Below are positions 12,971 to 27,800 of a stretch of 64,000 nt of DNA, one piece after another. The DNA lies in the NCBI GenBank assembly GCA_029582155.1, contig CM055901.1, positions 4,039,982 to 4,103,981 of the forward strand, in the 5' to 3' direction. The stretch is from Panopea generosa. Taxonomy: Eukaryota; Mollusca; Bivalvia; Adapedonta; Hiatellidae. The number at the start of each line of letters is the position of its first letter. Position 1 is the first letter of the stretch. The translations under genes and the position numbers were made by a program. The notes below the pieces were generated by a model. The model was not told where the DNA came from, made no database searches, and was given only the letters and a program-made list of their open reading frames with translations.

Positions 12971-14493
12971 TGTTTCGTTTTATAGAGAATTTCATAGTAC
13001 ATTAAAGAATTTTGATTTGTATTTCTGAGATGAATGGAAGTTAGGTTGTTTTTTTTAAAACGAGATTTACCGAGATTTTGCGTGAATTTACGAGTGTTCA
13101 TTAAATCACAATCAGTTGCTTTTCCTTCTCTGTGTAAGTCCTTGTTTAAATGTAACACCGCGCTGAGTGTTGAGCGCAATGTTCACTGTACTACCTACAT
13201 GTGAAGTTGGGAATAGCGCAGTGTTGTGTTGAACCATCAATACAGAATAATAGATTTTTGTCAATGTTTTAGATATTTTCAAGGATATATATATATAGAC
13301 GTTGCGCACGGTAATGGTACTGATACCCGAAACATGTGAAAATGTCCCCAAATACTTGATCATTAAGGGAATTATACTTATGACAGATCAAATTAAAGGT
13401 CGTGAAACTATCTTTTCAGCTGACGGGTAAAATACACTCTGTTGACATGAGCTATATATATTAATTTGACAATAAGTCAAATTTCCCCCATGTCCCGGCG
13501 TTACATTTACCACGGATCCCGGCCTAGAATGTGATGTTTAAAAACGGTGCATAAGCTCTCTACACGGGAGAAAGTGACATAATTTTCGGTAACAGATGGG
13601 GGTTTTTTTATTACAACAAACTGAACGGCCACTAGGCAGCACGCGGTTCATTACCCACATGCTAAATGTCTTGAAAAACAGACGTCTCGTCTGAGCAGCC
13701 AAAATGACGAATACTGGTTAGTATTGCATTAAAACTATGTATGCGTATATCCATTATTTTACTATATGGTACTTTTTTTCTTATCAATTATGAGACATTA
13801 CAGTTTCCCAATAGAAAAAATTGGGGTTGTCCGGCAACGTTATTTGAAAAAAATGATTGAAACGTATTTGACAAATTTAACATATCAATTTTAGAATTAT
13901 ATCATATAAAATAAAAGTTCAAAAGAACATGCTTATGTGGAATGCAATATATTCATTTCGCTCTGAATGATTTAAATTTCGTTTTTAAAATGTCCTCTAT
14001 GATTAGCCGCCCCTGGACCTATTTTTCAGAAAATAACTGTCTTACATCACATTTTGACCATAGTTACCATACTTTTATCACAGAACATTTTGTCTTTTGA
14101 AAATTAAATTTACGAGTAAATTTAGTTTCAATTGATGTTCTAAAATATAGAAAATTTTGGGAAATTATTTACACCTCGTATCAAACATGTCCTCTATAAA
14201 TATCAACAACACCAGTTTGACGTTGTTTTAATACGGCAATAAAAAAACGAACGGACACCGCTATTTATGTACATGGTATAATGTATTCTATTAGTAGACT
14301 GGCGTTCAGTTTGGTAAATGTGTTTAAAGTTTAACGGTACTGAACGCAGCCGAGAAGTTTTCAGAGAGCAGAAACTTTTGATGACCTGCCACGTAGTCAA
14401 ATACCACAAGTATTATTAATTGTCATTTATGACAGCAACTCCTACTACAGGTCATACACATGTTACGCATTGTCAAATCAGAAACACTATTTT
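12971..14493. other. Intergenic DNA, nothing recognised
   Basis: Moderately AT-rich; the short ORFs near 13.1-13.4 and 14.2-14.4 kb show no family features. Confidence 0.5.
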
Positions 14494-15985
14494 TAGCTCG
14501 TCTTTTTGAAAAAACGAAGACTATTGTCATGACCCTGGCGTCGGCGTCGTCGTCGTCCGCCGGTTAAAGTTTAATGTTTAGCGCAGCTTTTTCTCTGTTT
14601 CTGAACAAACCACTCATGTTATGGTGACTAAACTTCATAAACACATTCATATTATATTATAGAAACAATGTTTATAGCTAACTACCTAATCTTCCATACT
14701 TTGGGCTTTAAAACCTTGGGTGAAGTTTTTTGTTTAGCTCGGGTTTGATTTTCTTTTTTAATCAATTTTATTTTTCAGTAACGCTATTAATTCTTAAAAC
14801 TGATCACCATGAACTAAAAAACAATTTACATCACTGACCTTGACCTATTTAATGGACTTAATACTGTCATTATCCGGTTAAAAGTTTTATGCGCCCAAAA
14901 CTGTTATTGGGTATTTATATGAATTGTTGTACATGTAAATGTATCGAGATTGATAAAAAGATCACAGATTGGAAAAACTTTGTATCACTGTTTGAATTTT
15001 CCAGGTCCATTGTCCCAAATCTAATTGGCTACCTGCCCGAGCCCAACCAAGACTCCCACCCCGCTGCCCATTTTTTTTTAATTTGTTTTGTATTAAACCA
15101 TATACTATGCCCAATTTCAACTTTTTTACCGAACCAAAGACCCTCACCGCTAACCCCCTCACCCCCACCCCACATCCTTGCCCATATAAATTTTGTTTTG
15201 TATTAAATCAAAAACTCAGTCCTATTTCAACTTTGTTACTGACCCCAAGACATTCACCCCTACCCAACCCCCATCCCTGCCCATTTTTTCTAATTTGTTT
15301 TGTATTAAATCAAATACTCTGCCCCATTTCAACTTTGTCATCGACCCCAAGACCCTCACCCCTACCCAAACCTCATCCCAAGACCCTCTCCAATTTTTTT
15401 GTTAATTTTGTTCTGTATTGAATTCGATACACTGTCCTTTGTCAACTTTGTTACTGACCCCAAGATACCCCCATCACCACCCTCCAACTTTTTTTATTGA
15501 ATTAAAACTGCACCGTCCTGTTTATTAAACTTGGTACAATGTCATATCCCCACATCCACCCCTAGATTTTAAAAAAATGTATTAAATTAAATACATTTCA
15601 GCTTAAGTAATAGCTAGCCAGCCAAAGCAAGACATAGACATAGTGTATATTCTGCCCTAAATGTCCTACTTGCACATACATGTATATATTAGTTTGCTAA
15701 TATATGAAAGATGGTTTCATTCATACAGATATATCTGTTTTTATGATGGTACATTATAATATACTGTTCTGTGACAGGGCTAGAATAGTCGAGTTAACAC
15801 TGTTCTTCGACATCTCTATTTATTGTGATTTTTTTTTTTAAATTCATTTTATTTTTTCAGTTATATTATTGATTTTTTAAACTAATCACCATCATATTTA
15901 AAAAGTTTACTTCACTGACTTTGACCTATTAAATAGATTTGGAAAAAAACGAGCGTCTGCATCCGCGTGCGGTGCTCTTGTTTAC
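14494..15985 (+). mobile_element. Dispersed element with CT-rich tandem core
   Basis: Starts TAGCTCGTCTTTTTGAAAAA and ends GAGCGTCTGCATCCGCGTGC then GGTGCTCTTGTT, ends I associate with a dispersed bivalve family. Between about 15080 and 15500 a roughly 105-bp unit (TTTTGTATTAAATCAAATAC, then CCCCAAGACCCTCACCCCTA) repeats four to five times. The ORFs there are low-complexity Pro/Thr/Ser frames. Confidence 0.6.
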
Positions 15986-16923
15986 ATTCAACGACATCTT
16001 TGAAATATAATCGTGTGATTATTTTGTTATACGCCGCATATTGCATGTATATAGAATTTAACCTCAAATTGTTGAATATATTACAACTGATGTATACAAT
16101 ATGGTCATTTCACATGCACTGGATGAACATCTATATCTAACATGTTCTACTGCATTTATAACGAATCAGCAAATTTTTCTGTCATAGTATTATCAGTAAA
16201 ATTAGTTGAGGCCATAGTTTAGTAGAAATTCATTAAGAGACGTGTTTCAAGTACAATTCCTCAAAAGTAACTGCTCAAAGCTATTTCATATTTGAAATGT
16301 ATGTTAAGTTTAAACGTATTGTATTGCTTATGTAACATAGAATGGACGTCTCGTGCATTATATATATACAATGTATAACACAAACAGTTATAACAACATT
16401 AGCTGCAGTCCTCTCCTTACCTTCAGTATTGATATACTATGTATACCTGAATGGCATGTGATAATATTTCTTAAGAAAGAATTAACACACAAAAAGGTGA
16501 AAAAATGGAGGTGGATGCACGCTGCTCGAGTCCATGTCCCGTCGCCCATTCCTATTTAACTCCTACAATCGCCCCACATATTGTTCGAGTTAAAGCACCG
16601 ACAGCTACGTTTCATACTCGTCTAATTAATGTATGACAGCACATAGTTAAAACCTTGAAATGGCCGCACTGGGGAAACATTAAATCACATTTGCTTCAAT
16701 CATGAGCCAGCACATTAGCTCATTTAACCATAACTCGAACTAAAGTCCACGGTTGATGCAGGTACAGTTGTAATGTTCAAATTGCTGTATCTTACAATGG
16801 CCTGTAAGACGAATCAGCAAATAGTCACGTGAACATAGTTTAACCTTTCCGTGTGCATGCTGGGTACATATTTCATAAATAAAATCTTCACGCATCTATT
16901 CCAGTCGCATGGTGAATTAAATG

Positions 16924-17064
16924 TCACCTAGTGGCCGCATCACGTTTATGCGTCATGACAACCAATGTGACACGTGCAGGATTTCTCATTATGAATTTGC
17001 CAACCGTCTTATGATCACTCGACACTACACATTGGCCATTCACAGAATATATAAACTGACGAAC
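16924..17064 (-). CDS. DEPTOR: DEPTOR exon 9 (PDZ C-terminus and stop)
   Basis: Begins after TTTTGCAG. Codes VRQFIYSVNGQCVVSSDHKT, VGKFIMRNPARVTLVVMTHK and RDAATR, then TGA at 16926-16924. It aligns with human VCQFVVSVNGLNVLHVDYRT..VSNLILTGPRTIVMEVME. No canonical poly(A) signal was found within several hundred bases downstream. Confidence 0.93.
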   Translation of the reverse strand, partial: VRQFIYSVNGQCVVSSDHKTVGKFIMRNPARVTLVVMTHKRDAATR

Positions 17065-18356
17065 CTGCAAAATAAAGAAAAGATTGAATGATTATTGTAA
17101 CAACTATACATGGTGTATGATCTAACGCTACAGTGGCCGAAACTTGAATTATGGATAAATGGACCTCGCAAGGACCATGTGCGTAAGACTGGATATGGTA
17201 TTTTATACAAATTTTAGTAACGCACATACCGGTTTTACAAGGGAGTTACTATCCTTTGCAGTCGGGACCGGTTAGCTCATGCGGTAGCGTGTCTAACAAC
17301 CAATCCCGTGATCGTGAGTTCGTATATCCCCGCCCTGTCTCCCTATCAGGATTGATACACGGCATTGCGTCTTATTGTCAGTCGCCTCTCACCGTTGTAA
17401 TGGTATCCCTAGTCTGTAGTACGGAACCAGCTCTCCCGATTGGGTCCGTTAAATAGCAATGTTGGGAAAGCTAGATATGGGCACGTTGATTGGTCAGTTG
17501 TTTTCAAGTAAAAGTTTGATGACGTCACAGTTTAGTAAGCGTTCAACTCCTATGAATTGTAGGGACAGGCATAGAATTGCCTGCTTTATCTGACCTGATT
17601 CGGGAGATATCGGGTTCTGGTATAGACTCAAGTATCCCATTGAAACGCAACACTGACTCGGGAGCGCACTAGGAAGGCGCCGAGCGTGATTTACGGAGTT
17701 TATTAATTACCGGTCCATTTTAGAAGTGAAATCAAAAGAATGCAGTTGTTTATTCTAATGCATGCATTCAGCTGCAGCAACAACCTGGCAATTCAGTTTA
17801 ATCGCTGGTTTATTTTAAATATATACGTTATTATTAAGAGAAACGGATACATGCAGAAGGGAGAGAAATAATAAATGAAAAGAAAAAAAAAATTAGTCTA
17901 TTACTACCATTTTGTGTTTTGTGGTTGAAATTAAATGTATATGCTCAAGAACTGGTAAACCTTCCAGGATCCCAGGGCTGTAAGCCGTTGGTGGCTAAAA
18001 TGACGCGAAATATTCAATCAATAATAAAAAAAAATGAGACTATGATGATGTTGGTCGGTGCTATTTTGATGAGGGAGATCAGCATTATTTAACCATGCCA
18101 CCAAATGCACCCGTTCAATAGTGTGCTGGGCTCTTCAATGGGGGTGATTTAGGCAGTTTGTACCAACGTGACTATTACCTTTAATCCGGCAACTGCTGCG
18201 GGCCCAGTAGGGTCCACCGCCTGTACATAGGTCGGGCTTTCTCCTCGGATGACGAATCCATAACCTACAGGGTCACTCATTATCTGTATAATGGAAATGT
18301 GTATAAATGTTGGTCCGAGATACTTTGAAATATACATGTACCTTTATACCCCATCC

Positions 18357-18419
<63 letters not shown>

Positions 18420-21400
18420 CATTTTAACAGAGGTTAAATTTGAACATATTTCCGGAAGCACCTATGTTTAAACTGTGGTGACACTTTACAGCCCACTTTC
18501 CCTGGGATGAACATATCACCTCTTGTTTGACTAATTCGTCTATAGATGTTACACCAGAGAGATATATAAACATGCGATTAAGTGAATGGATACACGAGGC
18601 AATAATTCCAAATCGTACCTTGATGGATTGTTTTACATAAGGGGTATCTGGAGATTCCAACTCGTGCACTGTCGCATGCCGTAGTAAAACTGAAAAATGA
18701 AACATCAAGTTCAATTTTAAAAATTATTGTAGAATTGAAGTGCGACAAAGTGCACGTCACCAAGGGGCCCTATTTACTTTATTTTATTTTGCTTCTCCCA
18801 AGACAGCACATCGGATATCCAAATATTGAAAAATGCTGTCCATGGATTGTTTTGCAGTTTGCAGTTTGCAGAAAAAAAACATATGAAAATGGTCGGGATG
18901 CATACACTTGACCAGAGTTATAGCTCTTTCCCCACAACAACAACGAGATTAATAGACTGTATATGTTTGTGATATATTGATTCCATTTCAATATTGTGAA
19001 GTGTTATTTTACCACTATAGAGTTTTCTATCCCCAGAACATAAAGGTATAAGAATCTATTTTCCAACTTTTGTCAGTAAAACATAAGCATCAACTTTTGA
19101 AAGTTATGCATTCCCTCTTCACTTCTCTTTGGAATCAGCTTGATGACAATATTAAAGCAGCGCATTTACTTTCAATCTGTTAAAATACATTACGCCATAA
19201 CACTAAATTTATAATACCACCATATTATTCCCATGGCAAATGATGTGTCTCAATTTATCATGCAAGATTTAGAAACAACTTTAGTAACCTTAATGCCGAT
19301 CTATGTAGAAACAACTGTAGTAACCTTAATGCCGATCTATGTAGAAACAACTGTAGTAACCTAAATGCCGATCTATGTAGAAACAACTGTAGTAACCTTA
19401 ATGCCGATCTATGTAGAAACAATTGTAGTAACCTAAATGCCGATTTATGTAGAAACAACTGTAGTAACCTTAATGCCGATCTATGTAGAAACAACTGTAG
19501 TTACCTTAATACCGATCTATATAGAAACAACTGTAGTAACCTAAATGCCGATCTATGTAGAAACAACTGTAGTAACCTAAATGCCTATCTATGTAGAAAC
19601 AACAGTAGTAACCTTAATGCCGATCTATGTAGAAACAATTGTAGTAACCTAAATGCCGATCTATGTAGAAACAATTGTAGTAACCTTAATGCCGATCTAT
19701 GTAGAAACAACTGTAGTAACCTAAATGCCGATCTATGTAGAAATCATCTGCATCCATCAACGTTCTGTGTGTGCTATGAGGTAACAGAAAATGCTGAACA
19801 ATATTTCTTTAAATATCCTACATATTGCAATCAAAGACTCGTCTTGTTTCAAATAATACGAGCATTACATCCGTTAAATATTAATCTACTACGGAGTGGA
19901 GGTAAAACGCTATCTATAGAAGATACCATAACCATTGTGGATGCTGTTCATAATTTTATTTAAGAGACTCATAGATTTTAATATTATTATAACAGTTATA
20001 ATAATAATGATGATAATAATAATAAAGAAATAAATAAAAATAGTTACAATTTGGGTGGTCAATCTGAGTAAACAATGTAATGGTATTATACATAAATGGA
20101 TCCGTGCTTTGTGCTTGACTAGCCAAGTTGTAATAAAATAAATTATGATGATATATATTGTTTATGCTGGCATTAACAGTAAAAAAGCACTAGTCCTGAA
20201 CTAGTCCCGGATCTAGTTTCAATAGACTTCAATAAGGAATTTGACATTGTTACTTCATGCAAATGTAAAAACCAAACTTAAACTTCATCAGTATGGCAAC
20301 GGATGTCAAAATCTATAATATATAACAACATATCTTTAGAACCAAATTCAAACCCTTACCCTGAAAAAATGACAAGTCGTAAAAAGATCCAATAATACAG
20401 AACAAGTTGGGTGGTGCCTGGAAAGCAAATGCTGACCAACAAGCAAATACTGAATATCAACATCTCCAGAAAAAAGCGATGATAAAAATGGAGTTTTTAT
20501 AGCACAATCAATGTAAACACACTGACCATGTAAATACCATCTGTATAATAATGATTGATTGATTGATTGATTGATTGAAAATTTATCGTCATTTTTATAC
20601 CATCGAGAGCAAACAGACGATCAGTTAACCTAACCACTGTTCGGATTAACCAGTACTCGAGCACATCCTATCTCCGCAAGTAACTGATAACTTTCCCACT
20701 TGAATCAGTGGTGAGAGACGAACGATAATGAGACAAAATGTCGTATATCAATTATCACGGAGACTGTTGCCGGTCGGGGTATTCGAACTCACGACCCCTT
20801 GATTGATAGTCAGACGCGTAACCGACTGAACTAATCGGACCCGGCTTGTATAATAAGTAACAAAGACAACGGAAGCAACAGAGTGTCACATGTACTTTCA
20901 AATCTTATACTAGTAGTAGTATTGGAAACTTACAGAAGAATGGATCAAACCACCGATATCTAGTAGCAAGAGTGATAGTTTACAGGAGTTTACAGGTGAC
21001 ACTAGTAAGGGCAAAGTCCGGAAAAGGGTTAAATTGAGTGATGGAAGAGAAAGAAAGAAAATAGTTTTTACAGAGCTGTCGAGAGAAAAATTCATAGAAT
21101 AAATATGAGTGTGATTCTGTTGAGCTTACCAAAGGAGTTGATGAACAATATTTAGCAGTCAAAATGATGAAAGATGAAACATCCAAACAATCATTTTATA
21201 ATACAAATGAATGCCAATGAAAAGTAGAATTGTCTAAAGTAGAATTGTCAAAAGTAGAATTGTCAAAAAATGAATTCTTAAACTTTAGAAAACAAATAGT
21301 CTTGACGTATGGTTGTCCAATGCATCCAATAGTTCAGATCTGCTAGTGAGACACTCAAACATAACGCAACAAGTACGTGTCTGAGGTACTACATCACAAC

Positions 21401-21784
21401 ACAGACATCGTAATGGCCATAGATGATAAATAGTGAACCGTCAAAATGCATGTCCCTGTCTGTTGAAGTGTCTACAATTTGGGACAGATTCGCCGTCATC
21501 TCAGTATAGAAACATGATGTCAGTTCCATTACAGTTACGGTGTATTAGTCGTCTGGCATTAGTTGTGGGCACAAAATAGGTCCGTCTGACGTAGTTAGAG
21601 GCTCTCCTATCAGGATTGCAGATAATACATCAAAGCCAACGTAATGCAGTAAAGCATATAACGACATGCACGCGCGGGCAACACAACACGGAAGTGATAA
21701 CGAGTATCCAGTCGTAAATTCTATCTATGTATGTCAAGTATATAGGTTTTTGAAATCATTTAACAAATCATTGTTTCGGAGGCC

Positions 21785-21871
<87 letters not shown>

Positions 21872-24800
21872 TCTATTAACTATCATGGATGATTTATGGA
21901 ATTTTAGATATTTTTTTAAAAAGTAAATTGTTAACGAAACTCATTTATAAATAATGAAGTCCATGAAGGAAGCAATGTCATTGCCCGATGTATCTTGAGA
22001 ATAGTCTTAGAGTTGAACTTGAAAATCCCAAATTTCAACCTTAGATATCTATGTTACCATGACTTATAGAACAATTGTAAGAGTATATTGGACTATATAT
22101 AAGGTTGTCCTACATGCGTGGAAAGTTTGGCCTAATAAATAGTCTCCAAGAGTGTTTTTCAATATTCATTCTTAAGTTCAAGTCTAAGAATATTCTTAAG
22201 AATGGTTGGCGAATACCACCCAAGGTTTACATAATGAGTTGCTTGCCATCACGAAATACAACGTTACATGAGAGGAAGAACTGCTTTGGTGAAGAAGACA
22301 TATTTAATGTGGCTTTTAGCAGTGGTTGGGACGTTGCTAAATCGTCAGCTATTGAGCATCAAACTGAAGCTGATGCTTCAGAGTTATGTGTTTACAAATA
22401 TTATTCGGCGATTTAAACAATGATTCTATATTGGCTAAAACAAATGTATGTACTTGGTGGGGAAATAATTTTTCCACAGAATACTGAAGGGACAATTTTA
22501 GATAAGCATGACAAATACATTTCTACCAAATTCAATGAAATGAAATCCACGAGATTGGTGTAAACGACCAAGATCGCCATATCATATTTTGATTAAACTA
22601 TCTCGTTTATAGGTCAAGCAAGTATTAGTCAAGCAGCACTCCCTAAAAATTCGCATTAATATCAGACATTAACTTTTTGCGTTTCTTTGATTGTAATAGT
22701 GAATTTATTTTTAAAACGTTATTCTATATTAATTAACATATCTGAAACTTCCGCTTGTGTTGACTGTTCGCTCACTAGTTGTGACTCGTCTCTGAAACTT
22801 CCGCTTGTGTTGACTATTCGCTCACTAGTTGTGACTCGTCTCTGAAACTTCCGCTTGTGTTGACTGTTCGCTCACTAGCTGTGACTCGTCTCTGAAACTT
22901 CCGCTTGTGTTGACTGTTCGCTCACTAGTTGTGACTCGTCTCTGAAACTTCCACTTGTGTTGACTGTTCGCTCACTAGTTGTGACTCGTCTCTGAAACTT
23001 CCGCGTTTGTTGACTGTTCGCTCACTAGTTGTGACTCGTCTCTGAAACTTCCGCGTTTGTTGACTGTACGCCCACTAGCTGTGACTCATCTCTTTATCAA
23101 TGCATTTTTAAATTTAAAACAATCGCAATATACATCTGTGACTTTTATATCTATATCTACATCCAATCCCTGGTCTTCATTACACATGCACTTTTCCTGT
23201 ATGTACAGCAATCAATTCCTGATCATTATTACACACACGTCCTGTATATATAATATATACACTTCCTGTATGTACAACAATCAATTCCTGATCATTATTA
23301 TACATACGTCCTGTATCTATAATATCTATAATACTTCCTCTATATATGTTTATATCTTTATTACATATTAATTTAAATCGTAATATAACATTAGTTAAAA
23401 CAGTATATGTTGATAAAGAATGATGACTCAATTGATATCATTTGTAAAATAATTGATATCATTTGTAACATATTTGAAATCATTTGTAACATAATTGATA
23501 CTATCAATTGACATTATGGTTTGTCTTATCTATACGATTATTAATACTAACCTGATTTGGTTTTTGGGAAGTCGGCCATAGTTTCACTCGTGTCTGTGCT
23601 GTTACCGGAATCACCCGAAACACTACGACCTCTGTTGTCCTGGATACAGGGGTCATTGGGACCCAGTGTACCATGTTCATCTGGGGTTGTTGATTCACTT
23701 AGATGCAATGACTGATCTTGCCCTGCTGTAGACCTTTTGTTAGTCTTAGGCGATGGTACGGGTGTAGCTTAAATGAAAGTAACAGCGAATTGTTGTATTT
23801 TCTCTATTGATAATATAGTAGTTTAGTTGACGCAGTATAGTGACCACTGTTTTGTTGTCGTGAAACATCCAGCAATGAAACACCTTTGTCTGAATTAATT
23901 GACTTGTTTATTTTGTTGAAAACAAATTGGAATGCTTCAAGTCTTATGAAAATATATTGGTATATTTTTAAATATCTAGTAGTGATAATGAGCAACTGGT
24001 CGCCGTACTAGATTATAAATAATCATAATTTCACTGGAGAATTTGAAATAAATAAACGTACTTAAACTAAATGAAAAAGAGTAACACATGCAAAATGTGT
24101 CAAGGTTATATGAATATAGCGATGTTTTATAGACATTCCAGATTGTACAATATATACTTGTAAGATACTTGTAAGATACTTGTTAGATACTTTTCTGTAC
24201 TAAACATATATATATATAATAAGAGTTTAAAGTTGTCAAGCGGGCTCGGTCATTAAAACAGCAGAATGGATTTTATTTATTTTCATTTTGCTAGGAAAAC
24301 AGCAGAATGAATTTTATTCATTTTGCCAGCAGGACAGCAGAATGGATGTTATTCATTTTGCCAGCAGGACAGCAGAATAAATTTTATTCATTTTGCCAGC
24401 AGGACAGCGGAATGAGACTGCTTATCTGCTATTCCGCTAAATTGACAAATTTTGTCAAGTGAAAGGTTCAATGTTTTCACTTCCTTGATTATATATAAAC
24501 TTCTTAACAACTATAAATTTATAAATTTTGTCAAAGTTTTTTTTTTTCGAACAAATGTATACATCTCATTAATATAGTTCTTTAAGCATGAGATAAATTA
24601 TTTAAAAATGTCACAGTCGATAAAATGTGTTACTATTTTTCTTTGGCATAAGCAACACATATCCGAGTCATTTATTGTCATTTTAGAAAAGAATTTGTCC
24701 TAATATATAGTGGTTTATTCTGTATTGGAACCATTGCAAGTTTGTTTGTGTCATTTGTAAAGAAAACGGAGGTCTATAAAATGTTGCCCCTTCTAGAATG

Positions 24801-27800
24801 ATTCTAATATAAAATACTTTCCACCATTTAGTAGCAGAGAGAGGGGTTATATCAGTACATTGATTTACACCCTTTCAATTTTTTCATTATTATTGAAATT
24901 GATAAAGAATGCAAAGGGTTAAAACGCTTTCAGATAAAGACAATTAAATGATCGCATTGAATTTTTTTGCGGTGATAAACTCTGAAACGGCATAATGACA
25001 ACATGTTTTTTTAAAAAAACGATTCTGGGTTAGTGATTAAGAGGAAACCCGTTTGGCATTTTCTCTTAATTATTTGGTTTTACATTATAGTCAGATGGGG
25101 ATTCTCCAAATATTTCAATATTTTACATTCCAATCATTTATCAATAACAACATCCCGATAAATATACATTTTCGGTCATGTAGGGCCTACTTACAATTTG
25201 GTGTATAGAACTGATAATCACTTTTTTCACGTGGTCCACTATTTGAACGTGAACTACAATTTCGCGCTGCTGGTGCATAATTGAATACATCTTTGAGGTA
25301 CCGCTTCTGATTGAAGTCCAGTGTAAACCTATACAGAATACGGCTATCGTCACGGAAATGGAAATCGTCCGTTACTGTAAAGTTGAAACAGTAACTTAAA
25401 GATAAATAACGCTATATTACAGACGTGAAAACGAATTAATAAACAACAAAAGACTGCGTCCCATAAAAACAACAACATGACATGGCAGAAATGTTCAGCC
25501 ATCACACATATTAGAGCCTATTGCATTTATAAAACAACCATGAAGAACGTTATGCAATACAAAAGCCCAAAAGACCTATCAGTACACATGTTACAACACA
25601 CTAATACATAAGATGTCAATGACGAGTTCAATACATAAAACAAAGTGTACAGTAATATGGATTGCACTTTTCTTAACATAGAAATAATGTCAAAAGTATC
25701 ATTTACTATCACTAACACATATCTGTACAAATCTTATAACTCTTTTCGCCACCCATTATCAAATATTATAATATGTTGTTGTTGTTGTTGTATGGTGTTG
25801 TTGTTGTTGTTGTTGTTGTTGTATGGTGTTGAGCGTCGCTTTCAACAATTTTTCAGTCATATGGCGACGGTGTCTACTTGAGACAGTATTCTGAGCGCTG
25901 TCACACTGGAGTATCATGCCGCAGACACATGGTATGACACCCCACCCAGTCACATTATACTGACACTGAGCCGACCAGATCTAGAACTGTCTATAAATGC
26001 TGAGCGTCAAGCGAGGAAGCTTCTAGTATCATTTTTAAAGTTTTTGGTATGACCGGCCGGGGATCGAACCCACGACATTCCGCATGCGAGGCGGACGCTC
26101 TACGACTAGACCACGCCGCGGTTTAAATATTATAATAATATTTGCACACAATCGATATCAAGTTTGTTAAACTTATCAATTATCAATTAAGAAAAAAATT
26201 AGTTACCCACCATGCCTTATGGTATCACTTTCCAGTAGCCGTCTGCCCAGAAGTACCGCATCCTCCCTGGTTTGCACGTCACCTCTCTTAAGAATGTAAT
26301 CCACAAAGTCAGACCCCTGAAATGCGTTTCTGAATAGTTCCCCGTCTTGTTGGTAACTCCGGATAACGCCATTGTTCTCAGTTATGAGCCTGTTCGACGG
26401 TAAATTACGATATATAGCCTAGGTACGCCCATGATCATTTAAATCATAGCAACAAGACTCCGATTTTGTATTGGGACTGATTAAGAGTATCATCACTTGT
26501 ACGTCTGTCAGCATGGTCACAATATCTTATTTATTCTGTTTTATGTATATAATACCGGGTATCTGACGAAATGCATTGTAAAAGGAGATCGCTGTCTTCT
26601 CTGCCTTTTATATTGACATACCATATATGTATTTGTGATTCAATAAACATTCAATCATCACTGAATAGAACAGTATTGCTTGTTAAGGGACACAGTATCA
26701 GTTCTCTGTAAACAGCGTTTGTAACCGTTATATAAATCGAAAGCTTTATAATAGTTTGATGGTTGTGTTTTATTATTCGATATTCACCATCAAATTTATC
26801 CAAACTCTCTCTCTACCTCAGACATTAAAGAGTAACATTTAAATGTCTAAATGCGGAACATGTTTATCAAATTAGTTTCCAACAATAAGAAGCTAAAATC
26901 GAGAGCTTTATATCATACCTACCCGTTATACAACTCGAGAGCTTTATACAATACCTACCCGTTCTAAAACTCGAGAGCTTTAAATAATATATACCCGTTG
27001 TACAACTCGAGAGCTTTACATAATACCTACCCGTTATACAACTTGAGAGCTTACTATAATACCTACCCGTTATACAACTCGAGAGCTTTACACAATACCT
27101 ACCCGTTATACAACTCGAGAGCTTTACACAATGCCTATCCGTTATACAACTCGAGAGCTTTATACCATACCTACCCGTTATACAACTCGAGAGTTTAACA
27201 CAATACCTACCCGTTATACAACTCGAAAGCTTTACATAATAACTACCCGTTATACAACTTGAGAGCATTACACCAAACCTACCCGTTATACAACTCGAGA
27301 GCTTTACACAATACCTACCCATTATACAACTCGAAAGCTTTACAAAATATTACCCGTTATACAACTCGAGAGCTTTACACAATACGTACCATTATACAAC
27401 TCGAGAGCTTTACACAATACCTACCCGTTATACAACTCCAGAGCTTTACACAATACCTACCCGTTAAACAACTCGAGAGCTTTACACAATACCTACTTTT
27501 ACACAATACCTACCCGTTAAACAACTCGAGAGTTTTACACAATACCTACCCGTTATACAACTCAAGAGCTTTACATAATAAGAACCGTTTTACAACTCGA
27601 CAGCTTTACACAATACCTACCCGTTATACAACTCGAGAGCTTTACACAATACCTACCCGTTATACAACTCGAGAGCTTTACACAATACCTACCCGTCATA
27701 CTACTCGAGAGCTTTACACAATAAGTACCCGTTATACAACTCAACAGCTTTACACATTACCTACCCGTTATACAACTCGAGAGCTTTACACAATACCTAC

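Noticed and set aside
14889..15421. Pro/Thr/Ser-rich ORFs
   Set aside because: They translate the CT-rich tandem core of a dispersed element; several overlapping frames are open.
21666..21926. ORF with RACVRACV repeats
   Set aside because: It is the (GCGT)n microsatellite read in frame.
26051..26122. tRNA-Ala(CGC) gene on the minus strand
   Set aside because: The anticodon arm and boxes look good, but the acceptor stem does not pair and a SINE body with (CAA)n tail follows.
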